Assembly (NCBI GenBank): GCA_002964805.2
Contig: PUDQ02000033.1
Location: 868,001-932,000, forward strand
Direction of reading: 5' to 3'
From: Trametes villosa
Lineage: Eukaryota; Basidiomycota; Agaricomycetes; Polyporales; Polyporaceae
DNA length: 64,000 nt
Part shown: positions 1-11,086 of the stretch, piece by piece
Position numbering within the stretch: position 1 is the stretch's first letter
Layout: every line of letters begins with the position of its first letter
Position numbers and translations under genes: made by a program
Notes under the pieces: generated by a model
Database searches by the model: none
Told to the model about the DNA's origin: nothing
The model's input: the letters and a program-made list of their open reading frames with translations, nothing else

Positions 1-35
1 TCAAGGCGCAGCAGCTCAAAGGCCCGCGCGCCTGA
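1..35 (+). CDS. 3' end of an upstream gene (possible)
   Basis: From base 3 the plus strand reads ten codons (KAQQLKGPRA) and then TGA at 33-35. This could be the last residues of a gene that begins left of the window. Ten codons are too few to identify a family, and the stretch could equally be chance. No other frame at the edge looks more coding. Confidence 0.3.
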   Translation, partial: KAQQLKGPRA

Positions 36-3000
36 GGGCCTCGATGCGTCCGGCGAATCCTCGCCCTCTTTCTCCTCGAACACTCGGAAAAACGTAAAAC
101 AACCTCAGTAAATCCCGTCGCAGTCTGTTCAACCATCGCAATTTCTCGTGCTTCCTTTCCCGTCTGTGTTCCCTGCTCCGTCCGTGCCCCGCTTCCGTGC
201 TGTCGTGTCCGTGTACCCGCCGTCGTCGCCTCGTCATCTACCTCAGTCGCATCTTGTCTACGTTATCACGCGTTTGAATCCCCCATTCCTGCATGTAGAT
301 ATAAGACTGCCTACCGTTGTATCATAGTCAGAGCTTGATGCCGTCCTCCACTTCGTCATGTACATATTAGATATCCCCACTCAGGCTGCTCGCGCACCAC
401 AAATGTCATAAATTCTCTTGGGATGCAGAAGACTCGAGATATGGTCTGAGTGATAGTGGTGAGGCCTATGCACGCAGACTCAGACATTTGGATGGTTCGA
501 GGTCGCAACGACGATCCCGACTGTCCTAGTGCACATGGGCCATGGCAATCGCGATGAATTCCGGGGCTATGCGTTCTGCTCATATATACAACAAGCAGTA
601 AACACGCATCTACATGACGAGAGTAGCCCGAGCCTTCGGTGCCGCGGGAGGCGCCACCCCCAGAGGAATGACTCGGACCTTTTCGCAAACGTCCGTTCGG
701 AAGTTCGTCCACAGATCTTGATCACAGAGATGGGAGGGCGTTGTGGGTCCCTGCGGTCCTGTGGCGCGTCTCGGCGCTCCTCGTGTTTGACAGTGTCTTC
801 ACTTCCTGTCCCGATGCCGTTATGTACGCTCCCAGTCTGTGGCCGTGCTGCTAGATAGGGTTCTTGTTCGGGAAACAGGCCTCCTGTCTTGTCGCATGTT
901 AGTGTGAATGGCTTTTCGTGGGGGGTCGGTTCCGAATGCACGGTTCGCTGCTATATTCGTGGTTCAGCCTTGGCTGGGCGCATGCTTCGGCAACGCTTGT
1001 GCTGAGCACGCCCATCCCCCCCGGCCCTGTCTTCTGCGCCTATCGAGGCCTAGGGGAAGCTAAGTAGCATTCGCGAAGTGTCTGCAGAATAGTGGCAAGC
1101 GGTCGGGTGCTTCTGCGGACCCGAGCAGTACGCCTCTCCGGCTTCCTTCGAGAACCTGCGTCGATCGCGTCGTGGGCCCGATCGCTGGGCCCGAGAAGAC
1201 GGAGGAAGCCGGAGGTGCGCACGTTCCTCTAATACATCACGTACTCTGGATGTATCACGATGTATATCGTATCGTGCGGCGTGAAGCTTGCAGTGATCGA
1301 CGATTGGCCGTCTTCGGTTCCACCGTAGGTCCATGTGTATGCGGGCGTACACCCTCTCTGAGTCCACGGAGGGCGTGGTAGGTCCTTGTTACACTTGCAG
1401 CACGAGGCCTTGGGCGCAAGCAAGGCTTGGCCCTTCGGAGGCTGGCGACATGCCTAGTCAGGGCGGAAGTCTTCGGTCGAGTGGGGCGCTAGGAGTCTTG
1501 CGCGATAGAAAACTCGAGCAGATGATGTAGTCTGGATGTGAAGGGGGGAAACATGGCGTTCCTGACGCGGATGTTCGGGCGATGGGGGCCGCCAGCGTGT
1601 AGGGATACGGGCGACCCAGGTCGACGATGTCGGGGAGGGATATGGGGCGAATACGCGCGAGGGGGCCGAGCGAAGAGACCAACCCGAGAAGGGCTCCGTC
1701 CTGCTCCGTGTCGACATGGCCTTGTGCAGCACGTTCTATAGCATGTAGGATTTTGGTTTCAGTAATCGCAGTCACACACCTAAATCTCCGTCGTCGTGAT
1801 CCAAGCCTCGAGCGAGACCCTCAAGGCGCGATGTCCGGTCGTTGTGGCGAGTCGTGAGTTTGGCATCGAGCGACGCGTGCGGGTAGCTGCGGGCGGGGCG
1901 GAGTGGACCTGACTTGAAGCGGGAGAGGAGATCTGACGGGGAATGTGGCTAAGAAGAGCGCGCGGCGGTATGGCAGAGGCTACGGCTGGTCAACGTCGTC
2001 GGAGAGGTGATAGTAGGGGGAGAGGGAGTGAGTGGCCTTCTCATAACATAAAGGCCGACTAGCATCATGTAGAGCTCGGAGAGATTAAGGGGGCGTCGCG
2101 GCTGACCGGATTGTACAGAGAGGCCAGCTCCAGAGAGAAAAAAATAGCTGACATCGGATCTGGTGGGGGGATGCGTATGCCGATGATGCCCAGGACAGGG
2201 TAGCTGGCGGGGTCGCAGCAACTAGGGAAACGGAGCATGCCATATACGTGGAAGGGCTCGGGGTACGGGGTAAGGGTGGGAGTGGGTCGGTGGCTTCGGG
2301 GAGCTGGCGACCGATGTCTGGGCTGTAGGGGAGCAAGGCGAGCGGCCGATAGCGTCGTGCGGAGGGCCAGAGACATTGGATGAGTTCTGGAGAGTTGGCG
2401 GATGACTGGGGGTGGGCTGAGGCTGATGGCGGGCCAGACAATGAATGTCGGGGAGGTGCAGTAGAGCTGGGAACGGAGGGGTGGATGAGGGAGGGGAGGT
2501 GGCTAAGGCGGCTGCCGGACTGGGCAGGGACCGAGGAGGCGGACAGGGCGTTTTGGTTCGATCGCCGCGGCGGCTCGGAGTCGGTCCAACACGAGGCTAG
2601 CATTGTGGCAACTCTTCTTTCAGCCTCCCCGATCACCTTCCCTCTGTTTGCCTCCGCCCGTCTGCTCTGAAGCATCTGCTGCATATATCATTCCATGCTG
2701 CGCTTGCCAACATACTCATCGTGAACGGTTCCTGTGGTCTCCCACCAGCCGCAATCCGATCAATTTTCCTGGAGGATCCAGCGGCCAAAATGCTGTCTGC
2801 CTGCTTGCTCGTCGTCTTGCTGGTCTTCTGCCCTCACTGCTACTTGCTGCATACTGGGCTTCACTCGCACGGCGGTCGGACGCATCGTCCGGCGACCCCG
2901 AGCTCAGCATCACCAGTCAACCGAATGCGGCCAACCCGTCATGCTGCTGTCTCGGGATGTCTACCAGCTGGATCTCAAGACCATCCCATTCCTCACCGGC

Positions 3001-4291
3001 ACAACGAGCGCATTTTCGGCGCTTTGCACTGCCCACAACGGGTGGGGGCATAGTGGTCGAGGCGGCTCCCCGAGCGTGCAGGCCCGGTATACGGTGCGTC
3101 TTCTCTCGCTCCCGTTCCTTTCGAAGGCGCGTCTTTCTCTGCCTCCAGAGGCAAGCAGACCGAGTCTTCTGCACTTCTAGCGCGGCTGTTCACACTGGCC
3201 GAGCAGCTCTTGCACTGCTCGCCTTGCTGCTTCCAGCTTGAAATTGCGGCTTGTCGCAATATTCTTGGGGTTGATCTTGCGCACACACATATCTTGATGC
3301 AGTCCATCGTTTGAGGCAGTCATCGGACAAGTATCAGCACACAGATGTTCCTTGCGCGGAGGGTGTTGGTGGTTAAGATGCTCACCGCAAGCTTATCACC
3401 ACCATCTCCCGCAAAAAGCGCCCGTGACCATGTCACAGAAATCGTGACGGCTTCTGAGCTCTCTAGGATGGAGGACAACCAGGGCGTTTCATCCCCGTGC
3501 GCCGTGCCAGCGGATGATTCTCCTTGGTGCGTTCTCTGTGGGCACGAAATGCTTAGACGTTCATCTCAACAGATTGAGGAGCGGAATACCGTAGTACGAC
3601 ATAGGCTGCGGAAGAACATCGTCTACCGCAGGTGCAATTGACCCCTTCGCGCATACTTAGGTGGTGTTGGTGTCGCGAACTTGGAATAGCAGGCTCGAAC
3701 GAGATAGGAGTGTACTGTGATGCGTTTCATGATACAACATCGAGACGTAAGGGAGGGCAATGTCGCGCAGACGCGACCTCATGGCGAGAGGTCGACAGCG
3801 CCACGTTCGCGTCGTCTCGTGTCGCCTCTCCCCGCGCAGCCGCCCACGACGCGTAAACGCCGCCCACTCCTTGAATAGCTGCTTGCGCAAGCCTTTCAAC
3901 GGTGCAGAGAGTCGCATCCACAACGACAGCTCGGGAGCAGCCGTGAGGCATGGGGCATCGTGCGAGCGACGGGGGACATTGAATCAGGAAGAGCGGGGGT
4001 GGAAGCGGCATCAGGCGAGCCAACGGAGGTTCGCCATCTGCAGGGTCGCGAATTGAGTCGCATTGCTCCGCGACTTTGCCTCGTTTAAGGGCGCGTCCTC
4101 CTCTCTTCTTTTACTCCCCCCCCCACCCCATCCTCACCCCCATCCCCATCCCCCACGTATCCCGCTTCGCTGTCCCATTCTTTTCCCTCCTCCCACCGTC
4201 CATTTATCCCTTTCCTCTTCTTTTGAGGGTTTCGTCCGTGTCGTTGTAGCTGTCGTCGTTTTCCACCTACCGTCTACACCCAATATAATTC
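36..4291. other. Gene-poor stretch, no supported gene
   Basis: About 4.2 kb with only short open frames in all six frames and no recognisable domain. Nothing here could be chained into a spliced gene with sensible content. A hydrophobic start (MLSACLLVVLLVF, ATG at 2790, stop at 3051-3053) resembles a signal peptide, but the rest of that 87-codon frame is uninformative. Bases 4098-4215 form a C-rich low-complexity tract (repeated CCCCATCC-like units and CT runs) just before the gene at 4292, typical of fungal core promoters. Confidence 0.6.
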
Positions 4292-4935
4292 ATGCAGCGC
4301 GTCGATCCTCCCTACCCCTCCCTCTCGGCCGTCATCTCCAGCCCCAAGACACGAAGCATGCGCTCTAACTGCCTGCCGGCGTACCGCTCGTCGCACTTGG
4401 GACGCTACCACCCGTACCCAATGACTGGGCGTGCGTCCTGCCAGGAGCGCCTCACGGTGCGTTTTCTTCCTTTTAGCCACTACGCGTTCGTGGAGACGAA
4501 AGAACGCGTCGCAGAGCTCCTTCGACTATCGCTACGAAGAGGAGTTGCTGAGGGAGGAGCAGGAACCTCTCGACGTGCCGGTAAGTACCCCTGCACGCTA
4601 TGGCCCGTTGTTCAGGCGTTGCTGACGCGTCATCTTCGGAAGCCACGCGCTGTCGCCTGCACAGAGGTCCCAGACAGCGACGCCTCTCCGTTCGAAGACG
4701 ACCCGCTCCGCGTTGAAGACATCGAGTTTGGGACCCAGCACGCTTCGGATCCTGCCCCCACCGTCGTGCCCTCTACTACCAAGCTCATGGATGTGTTCAC
4801 GGTGAGTACGCTTCCCTCGGTCGTCTATGGAGTGCGGCGTTGACGGCGTCGTGCACGCAGGGCTTCCTCGCCGCCGTGCAGCGCAGGTATTTCGCGAGGC
4901 TCCGCGTCTTCAAGGACTTCCTTCTGCTCGAGTAG
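4292..4935 (+). CDS. Small orphan protein with RYHPYP motif, copy 1
   Basis: Unidentified protein of 146 residues. My model has exons 4292-4456, 4515-4580, 4667-4801 and 4861-4935, all junctions in phase 0, stop TAG at 4933-4935. The N-terminus holds DPPYPS and then LPAYRSSHLGRYHPYP; exon 2 holds DYRYEEE; exon 3 is acidic; the last exon reads GFLAAVQRRYFARLRVFKDF, a likely amphipathic helix. No signal peptide or membrane segment is visible. The gene at 56495-57076 has the same exon pattern (150/66/114/81 against 165/66/135/75 bases here) and shares DPP-F/Y-PS, LP-A/S-YR-S and RYHPYP, so the two are paralogues. Function unknown. The second acceptor (4665 or 4667) is the least certain junction; I chose the one giving an acidic, in-phase exon 3. 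Confidence 0.6.
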
Positions 4936-5779
4936 TGAGGATATACGTGGTGATTCAAATTCCCAGCGAAGACTGGGACGTCAAAAGACCCATTGCGGGT
5001 CAGTCGCGCCGTTGTCGCAGTGTCCACAGTCATCGCAATTCCCCGTGCTTTTCTTGGCATATGCTCTCCTCGTCACTGTTTACTATGCCTCCCGCCCCTC
5101 GGATTCTCGTATTCACTTTCCACCTCCCGGTGATCTACTCGCTATCCCATCTCAGTCTACTGTCTGGAACGTGCTACCCGATTCATAACGTGTCTTGTTA
5201 CTCTTGCAATACGGCCTCGGTGTAATGTCCTCTTGTATCATACATACTAGTCTCCCCGGGTACCTACCATCTGTACATTTCATGCGTCCTGCTCTAAAAA
5301 CACCTCGTTCCTATGTATATTGTCGCCTCCTGCCCCGTTCGCGACGCGGTGTGCGAGCAGCTGATGTGCATCGTGACAACAAAAGGAGGATATGCCCCAT
5401 GGCCCAGCGGTATACTCCTCCTCGGGAGTGCCGACCGTCGCATCGTGTGGCGGCGGCATCGGGGCGGGGGTGCGCACCCGCCGCGTCGCGCGTTCGAATA
5501 TCGCCTGGAGGGATTCCAGTCAGGGCTCATAACCTGTTGTAACCCAACAGGCTATGGCACCTGCCTCGTATCCTCCGGACGATTACATCGAGCGGGTGGT
5601 ACATGCCATATTTTTTCGAAGCTTTCTTTACTGGTCACGCTTTCACGGAGCTGTTCAACCGGTCGCAATAAGTCCGGTCATGTTCACGCGCACTGTCCCA
5701 AGTGAGAACAGAATAGCATGCAGAGCGAGAGCATCTATGTATACATGGAACATAGCGTTACCAAAACTTGACGGAGCAG
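4936..5779. other. Intergenic, nothing recognised
   Basis: Region between the stop codons of the orphan gene (+) and CSM3 (-), so it should contain two 3' untranslated regions. Only short frames with no domain content were seen. Confidence 0.6.
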
Positions 5780-7332
5780 CTAAGCGTACATCTCGTCCCA
5801 TCCCTCGTCGTTTGTCGCTTTCTGAGAGGCATCCGCGCCCGGGGCACCGTCGGGGATCTGCCCTTCTTGCGTCGGCTCACGGGGCTGAGACGGGCCCGCG
5901 CCGGCTGCAGGTGCGGGCGGAGCAGCGGGAGGAGGGGGAGCGGCACCCGACTCTGCCTCCATCTCGCGCACCATGTCCCACATGTCCTCGTCCATATCCT
6001 CATCCATACCTCCCCCGCTCGACGCGGCAGCGGGAGCGGCTTGGCGACTGGGCGGGACATACGGCTCGTCCGGTATGTCGCCCATGACCGCGTCCCACAT
6101 ATCTGCATCCTCGTCATCGTCCACTGCAGCCCGGCTGGTACTGGCCCGCGGTGCGCCGTACGTCGTCTGCGGGACGGAGGGCGGAGGCCCCGCCAAGCGT
6201 ATGGCCTCGTCCTCGCGGATCATCGCGTCGATGTCAAAGTCTTCGTCGAGCGCGCCGAGCGAGGATGCCCCGGAGGACGGAGAGGACGGCGGGAGTGAGG
6301 CACCAGCTCGTGCGCTCCGAGCGGGTGAGGATCGTTCGTCGTCGGTCGCAACGGGCACGTCTTGCGGCTCTTGTGTTGCACCGCGCGAGCGGGAGGGCTT
6401 CTTGTCGGCGGCGCCACCCTCGTTGTCGCTGTCAGAGTCGAGCGGGTCGTCGGGGCCGGGGATCTTATGGCCGTTGATCAGGCCTTTGGCTTCGTCCCGC
6501 CATACGCTGAGCGCAACCTAGGGATACACATGAGTGGAGGAGTAGCATGCGGCAGAGAAAGAGCACCCACGTTCATGCGTTTCGAATGGCAGAGTTTCTC
6601 TACAGTCTGGATGGTATCGCCGAAGTGGGTGTTCGGGAACATGTTGTGTGCCCAGAACTGGTACACGTTCAAGAGCCTGCCCAGATCTTGCACCTATGGC
6701 CGCGTCTACAATTCAGCTTCCTGCAAGAAGCCCTCCAGAAGTAGATTGCGCACTTCATGACCCTTTCCCTTCGGCTTGAACTCCTTCGCCTGCTTCACGA
6801 GCGCCGGGAAGCCGTTAGGGCTCACAAGCCGCGCCTCGTCCAGCCGCGCCCTCCGTTTCTTCTTCTTAATCCCCGGCTCGTCCTTGTCCTTCTTCCCTGC
6901 CCCGCGCCCCTTCTTGCCATCCCCTTCTTCACCATCGCTCAAGTCGCGAGGCGGAGAGCTGCTGGGGAGGATCTGGTGCGGGGTGAGCTTGTACCGCGCA
7001 TCCGCCTGGCGCTTTAGTGCCTCAATGTCAAGGCTCGGCGCGAGCTCCTTGAACGCGGTCTCGGGGTCGTCGTCGTCGAGGTCCGCAAAGAAAGCGTCTA
7101 TGTCCGGCTTATTTGACTTCGACTTGGACGCGTAGCGCGAGGAAGATGCGGCAGGCCCCGCTTCGTTCTCGGAGTCGGAGTCGAGAAAGAGCGGGCGTGA
7201 GGAGGCGGGCCGTTTGGCGGGTGCAGGAGAGGACCTGTCGCCATCGCCGTGGTTGGAGGCAGCTGAGGGAGACCTTGCGCGGGAGGAGGAGGGCTCTGCG
7301 GGGGCGTCCCAGATGTCGTCGAGCGAGGCCAT
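5780..7332 (-). CDS. csm3: CSM3/Swi3 (TIPIN) replication fork protection factor
   Basis: Homologue of fungal Csm3/Swi3 and animal TIPIN. With Tof1/Swi1 this protein travels with the replication fork in the nucleus, pauses it at barriers and relays checkpoint signals. Exons on the minus strand are 7332-6754, 6693-6571 and 6517-5780 (479 residues). The Swi3 domain lies at about residues 160-235: LDEARLVSPNGFPALVKQ, then KGKGHE joined by splicing to VQDLGRLLNVYQFWAHNMFP and TVEKLCHSKRM. The domain is preceded by a Lys-rich stretch, and a long acidic Ser/Ala/Pro-rich tail ends in DEGWDEMYA. The ATG at 7332 (MASLDDIWD) is preferred over an in-frame ATG at 7380 because fungal homologues begin with a short acidic DDIWD-like segment. 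Identification rests on the recognised Swi3 core; the tail is not conserved. Confidence 0.8.
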
Positions 7333-7624
7333 CGTCGTCGATCGCTCCCAAGCACCGCGCGCCACACCCACGCGTGCCACAGACGCGTCCGGTCACACTC
7401 GGTCACATTCTACCAGTCACCCTTATGCTTTAGCGCGTGCTATGATGGCAGCGAGGGGCCATAGCATTCAAACGCAGACATATTGGCGCAGAGAATGCGG
7501 CATATTCCAAAGAGTGGTGTAGGCTAATTATTCAAACAATCGCTTTTACATCCGTTGATTATATGCTGCCCGAGGTGTGAGCCCGAGGCGGGCTGGCTGT
7601 GCTACCAGAAGGTCACTGCGTCTC

Positions 7625-8948
7625 CTAAGGGTGAACGACGAGCTTCTGACCCGAGACCTTGCCAGACACAATCAGCTCGAGACCTGCGCCGACAGCTGCC
7701 AGGCCTCCAGGGAGGACCTTGACCGGGTTAGGCTGTAAACATGGAAGCATCAGCTTCAATCATCCGAGCTCGCAGTGGACGCAGCAGGAACGTACCTTGA
7801 GCGCGCCAGTCTCGAGCCACTTGTTGAGCGCCTTGAACAGCGCAACGCCCGTCTCCCTGGTGTGCGGCAGCCGCGCGCTCCCGAACACGTACCCGATCTG
7901 CTTCCCGTCCCCGACCTTCGCCACGTCCTCAGGAAGCAGGAACGCACCGGGGGCGGGCGTCGCGAGCTTCCCGCCCGGGGCGAGCGCCGCGAGGGCGAGG
8001 CGCAGCGTCTCGGGGTCGTTGACCGCGCTGAACGCGTACTCGATCGGCCGCCCGCCCGTGAGAGTGGCGAGCTCCGCGAGGATCTCGGCGGCGGGGCGCG
8101 AGCGGTCGAGGACGTGCGTCGCGCCGAGGGACTTGAGCAGCGGCGCGTTGTGCGCGGAGGCAGTGGCGATGATGGGAGTGTGACCCGCGAGTTTGGCGAG
8201 CTGGATGGCTTGAGGGGAAGTCAGTACTGTGCGAGCGGTGCAAGTGTGCCAGGGGCATGCGTACCGTATTGGCCAACAGAGGCGGCGCCACCGAGGATGA
8301 AGGCGGGAGTGCCTGCGTACGCCTCCGCGCCGCCCTCTTCCCAGACGGGCTTCAGGCGCAAGCTGAGGTTCGCGGGCGCGGGGGAGTGGTTGTACAGCAC
8401 TAGGGCAGCGGTGACGAGCGTGGCAGGGATGGACGCGGCCTGGTCGAAGGTGAGGTTCTCAGGGACCTGCGGGAATAGACACTATTGTCAGAGACGGAGA
8501 GAACTTCCACAGAGGCAGATCCACGTACGAAAGCCGTCAGGTCGGCCGGGACGACCGTGTACTGCTGGAAGGTGGCGGCTGCGTTGTTAAACCCGCCCTG
8601 GAAGGCCCTGTAGTCGTGCATGAGCAAACCATGCCAGTATAATCAGGCCGTGAACAGGTGATAAGACACGTACACTTTGTCGCCCTCCTTGAGAGTGGTG
8701 ACCTCGGCGCCGACCTGGACGACGACGCCGGCCGCGTCCAAGCCCGAGATGTGCGGGAACTCGGGGATGAGGTCCTTCGCCATCGCGGGGTTCTCGAGGA
8801 GTCTGGCGTCGATGGGGTTGAGCGCGGCGGCCTCGATCCTCACGAGCACGTCGGTGGGGCCGGGCTTGGGGACGGCGGTCTCGCCGATGGCGTACGCCTT
8901 GGCTCCCTCGTGGAGGAAGAGGGCCTTCTGGGTTGCGGGGATGGACAT
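7625..8948 (-). CDS. Medium-chain dehydrogenase/reductase, GroES-like (ToxD-type)
   Basis: NAD(P)H-dependent oxidoreductase of the medium-chain (zinc-type ADH/quinone reductase) superfamily, probably cytosolic; substrate unknown. Exons are 8948-8674, 8607-8529, 8466-8265, 8208-7796 and 7732-7625 (358 residues). The N-terminal GroES-like half shows VPKPGPTDVLVRIEAAALNP and HISGLDAAGVVVQVG. The Rossmann nucleotide site is FILGGAASVGQYAIQLAK (about residues 173-190), split by the third intron. The C-terminus ends GKVSGQKLVVHP, as is usual for fungal enoyl-reductase-like members. No structural zinc Cys cluster is visible, which favours the zinc-independent quinone-oxidoreductase branch. The first intron is assigned from donor GTACGT to the only acceptor that keeps frame (ending at 8608). 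It stands divergent from the methyltransferase at 9753. Confidence 0.8.
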
Positions 8949-9752
8949 TCTTGCGGGGGAATGCGGGGGAGTTGGATAGGAGGCGGTTGGTTGAATGTTT
9001 GTTGGTTGTTGAAGCTGTTGATGGGCTGGAGGTGCAGCACTGTCCCCCCTTTTATATCGCGATCGCGAGGAGGGCCGCAGCGCACGAACTGGTGACGCTA
9101 CCCAACGGCACCCCGCGACCGCGACGCGTCAGTAGTACGCCCGCCGCAGACTGAGTCCTCATCGCTGCTGAGTGGCGGATTACCCCATCTCGGTCAGCGA
9201 CTATAGGAGGGCGCACTATGCAGCTGCCAAACGGGGACGCACTACGTCGAGCGCGGCACGCAAGTTCGCTACATCGCGTGCTGTCCAGCATCAGACGTGC
9301 CTCTTGGCAGATCCCGTGCAGATCTTTGCGTGAGTGCATGCTGTGCACGTTGGCAGCGGCTTCGTGGGCGGCGGGAGACGTGATCTTGGGCGCCGTCGGC
9401 TGGGACTGCGTGCGCTGTGCGGCGCGCCCATCGGTCACGGATGCGCAGTGCCATTTGCTAATATGCTGTGTCATCAGAGGGTTGCTTTGCGTGGCGGTGA
9501 GACAGAGAGAACACACGCGTACAACGCGGAGTCTGGAAAGAAGTACTGACGTCTCCGAGGTCGGAGCCTCGGAGGAGTAGTGGGTTGCAAAGCAGTCCCA
9601 GGCGCCCACGCTCCCATCGGACTCGACGCGTCGGTCACGGCTCGGTCACGGCTCATTTGGGTCACGCGTGTCCCTGTCGATCGCGGGCTGATCGCCGCCT
9701 TCTCCTCCCACGACCCTTCCGCCACCCAGCCACCGCGAATTCTAACCTAGCC
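8949..9752. other. Divergent promoter region, MDR gene / methyltransferase
   Basis: About 800 bases between two divergent start codons. Apart from the TATA-like box at 9049-9056 for the minus-strand gene, a pyrimidine-rich stretch lies before the ATG at 9753. No further gene was recognised. Confidence 0.6.
9044..9056 (-). promoter_or_regulatory. TATA box with CCCCT/AGGGG element upstream of the MDR gene
   Basis: On the minus strand TATAAAAG is followed directly by a G run (AAAAGGGGGG), about 100 bases before the ATG at 8948. TATAAAAG is a canonical TATA box and AGGGG matches the fungal stress response element. Position and orientation fit the dehydrogenase promoter. Function is inferred from motif and spacing only. 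Confidence 0.45.
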
Positions 9753-10864
9753 ATGGCGTCCACCGTACAGCAGACCCTGCCCGACCCGGATGTCGAGGAC
9801 GGCATCAAGTACTGGGCATCCCAGCCAGCCAGCTACGACGGCGTCCTCGGTACGCCCTCTTCAATGCCTTACCCCGCAGGCATGCATGAATAACGCTCCT
9901 ACGTAGGCGGGTTTGGCAATGGGGTATGTCATCCTCACCTCATCCTACCACTTGCGCGTCCACTGACGCGTACGCCGGCAGTCTCTTCCCCGGGTCGACG
10001 CGCTAGGCTCGCGTCAATTCCTCATGTACCTCCTCCCCGAGCTCTGCACCGTCCCCTCCGCCATCCGCCCCCTCGCCGCCCCAGCCGCCTCCTCAACCCG
10101 CCGCACGCGCGTACTCGACGTCGGCGCCGGCGTCGGCCGCGTCACCTCGGACGTCCTCCTCCACCTCTTCGCCGACGTCCTCCTCGTTGAGCCCGTCGAG
10201 GCCTTCGTCACGGAGGCGTTGCGCCGTGGACGCGCGAGCGAGACCGCGGATCCCGCTGCTTCCATCGCGCTCGACGAGAACCCGATGGCTGTGCCCTGGA
10301 AGGGCGTGCGCGATCGTAGCACGAGCGTCACGTTCGTTCAGGCCACCCTCCAGGACTTCGACCCCGCCCGCCCGTCTGCCGCTGCGAAGGCGCGCGTGCT
10401 CGGACGGGTAGGGCATGCAGCCGAGGCGGCGATGGAGGACCTTGACTCGGGCTTCGACGTCGTGATGTGCCAGTGGTGCCTCGGCGCGCTGAACGACGCG
10501 GACCTCGTTGAGTTCTTCCGGCGGAGCAAGGCGGCGCTGCGCGACCCTGAGCACGGGCTCATCGTCGTGAAGGAGAACCTATGCTCTGAGAAGGGCGAGC
10601 CGCGCGCTGTCTTTGACGAGAGCGACTCGAGCTTGACAAGGTCCGTACGAGTGCTGCCGGAGATGTGTCGTGGTGGCTGAATGCAGCGGTTGGACAGATC
10701 GGACTTGGCCTGGAAGCAGGCGTTCGCAAGTGCCGGTCTGCGTATAATTCACGAACAGATCCAGAACGGCTTCCCAGAGGGGCTGTACCCCGTCAAAATG
10801 TACGTAACGTATACTTATGTCTCCCCCAAACTGACATATCGAACGCAGGTACGCTCTGAGGTAA
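9753..10864 (+). CDS. NTM1-type alpha-N-terminal protein methyltransferase
   Basis: S-adenosylmethionine-dependent enzyme that methylates the N-terminal amine of proteins starting X-Pro-Lys (Tae1 in yeast, NTMT1 in animals), acting on ribosomal and nuclear proteins. Exons are 9753-9849, 9907-9923, 9982-10640, 10698-10799 and 10849-10864 (296 residues). Family hallmarks are KYWASQPASYDGVLGGFGNG and ALGSRQFLMYLLPEL, then SAM motif I VLDVGAGVGRVT (about residues 80-91), MCQWCLGALNDADLVEFFRR and IVVKENLCSEKG. The second exon is only 17 bases and encodes the GGFGN part of the signature, so it is well supported. A long Ala/Arg-rich insertion near residues 110-160 makes it larger than animal homologues. 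Overall call is firm; precise substrates are not shown. Confidence 0.85.
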
Positions 10865-11086
10865 CGGCGGAAGAACACTTGATCGTTCGATTCTGCACCA
10901 TAGCATGATAGATGTACCATCACACAACCACATGATAGCAAAAGACTGTATTCCTATTCAACAGCAAACGACTAGCAAGAACGTAGGTATACAGTAACAC
11001 AAAAACGTAACGGCATGAGCACCTCACAGAACGCACCCTATCGCCCGACGCACAACCAAAGAATGTGTAGCAACATCTCTCGCAGC

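Noticed and set aside
2085..2684. A 199-codon Ser/Pro-rich minus-strand frame
   Set aside because: Low-complexity composition, no conserved motif, no plausible splice partners; probably chance.
3345..3641. A 98-codon plus-strand frame with a WCVLCGHE zinc-knuckle-like piece
   Set aside because: A single CxxC pair with no partner and no recognised fold; it could be chance.
5480..5560. A GTTCGAATAT sequence resembling a tRNA T-loop
   Set aside because: No acceptor stem, D-arm or anticodon arm could be paired around it.
7775..8590. A 271-codon plus-strand frame over the dehydrogenase gene
   Set aside because: It is antisense to a gene with clear MDR motifs and consistent splice phases; Arg/Glu-rich without domains.
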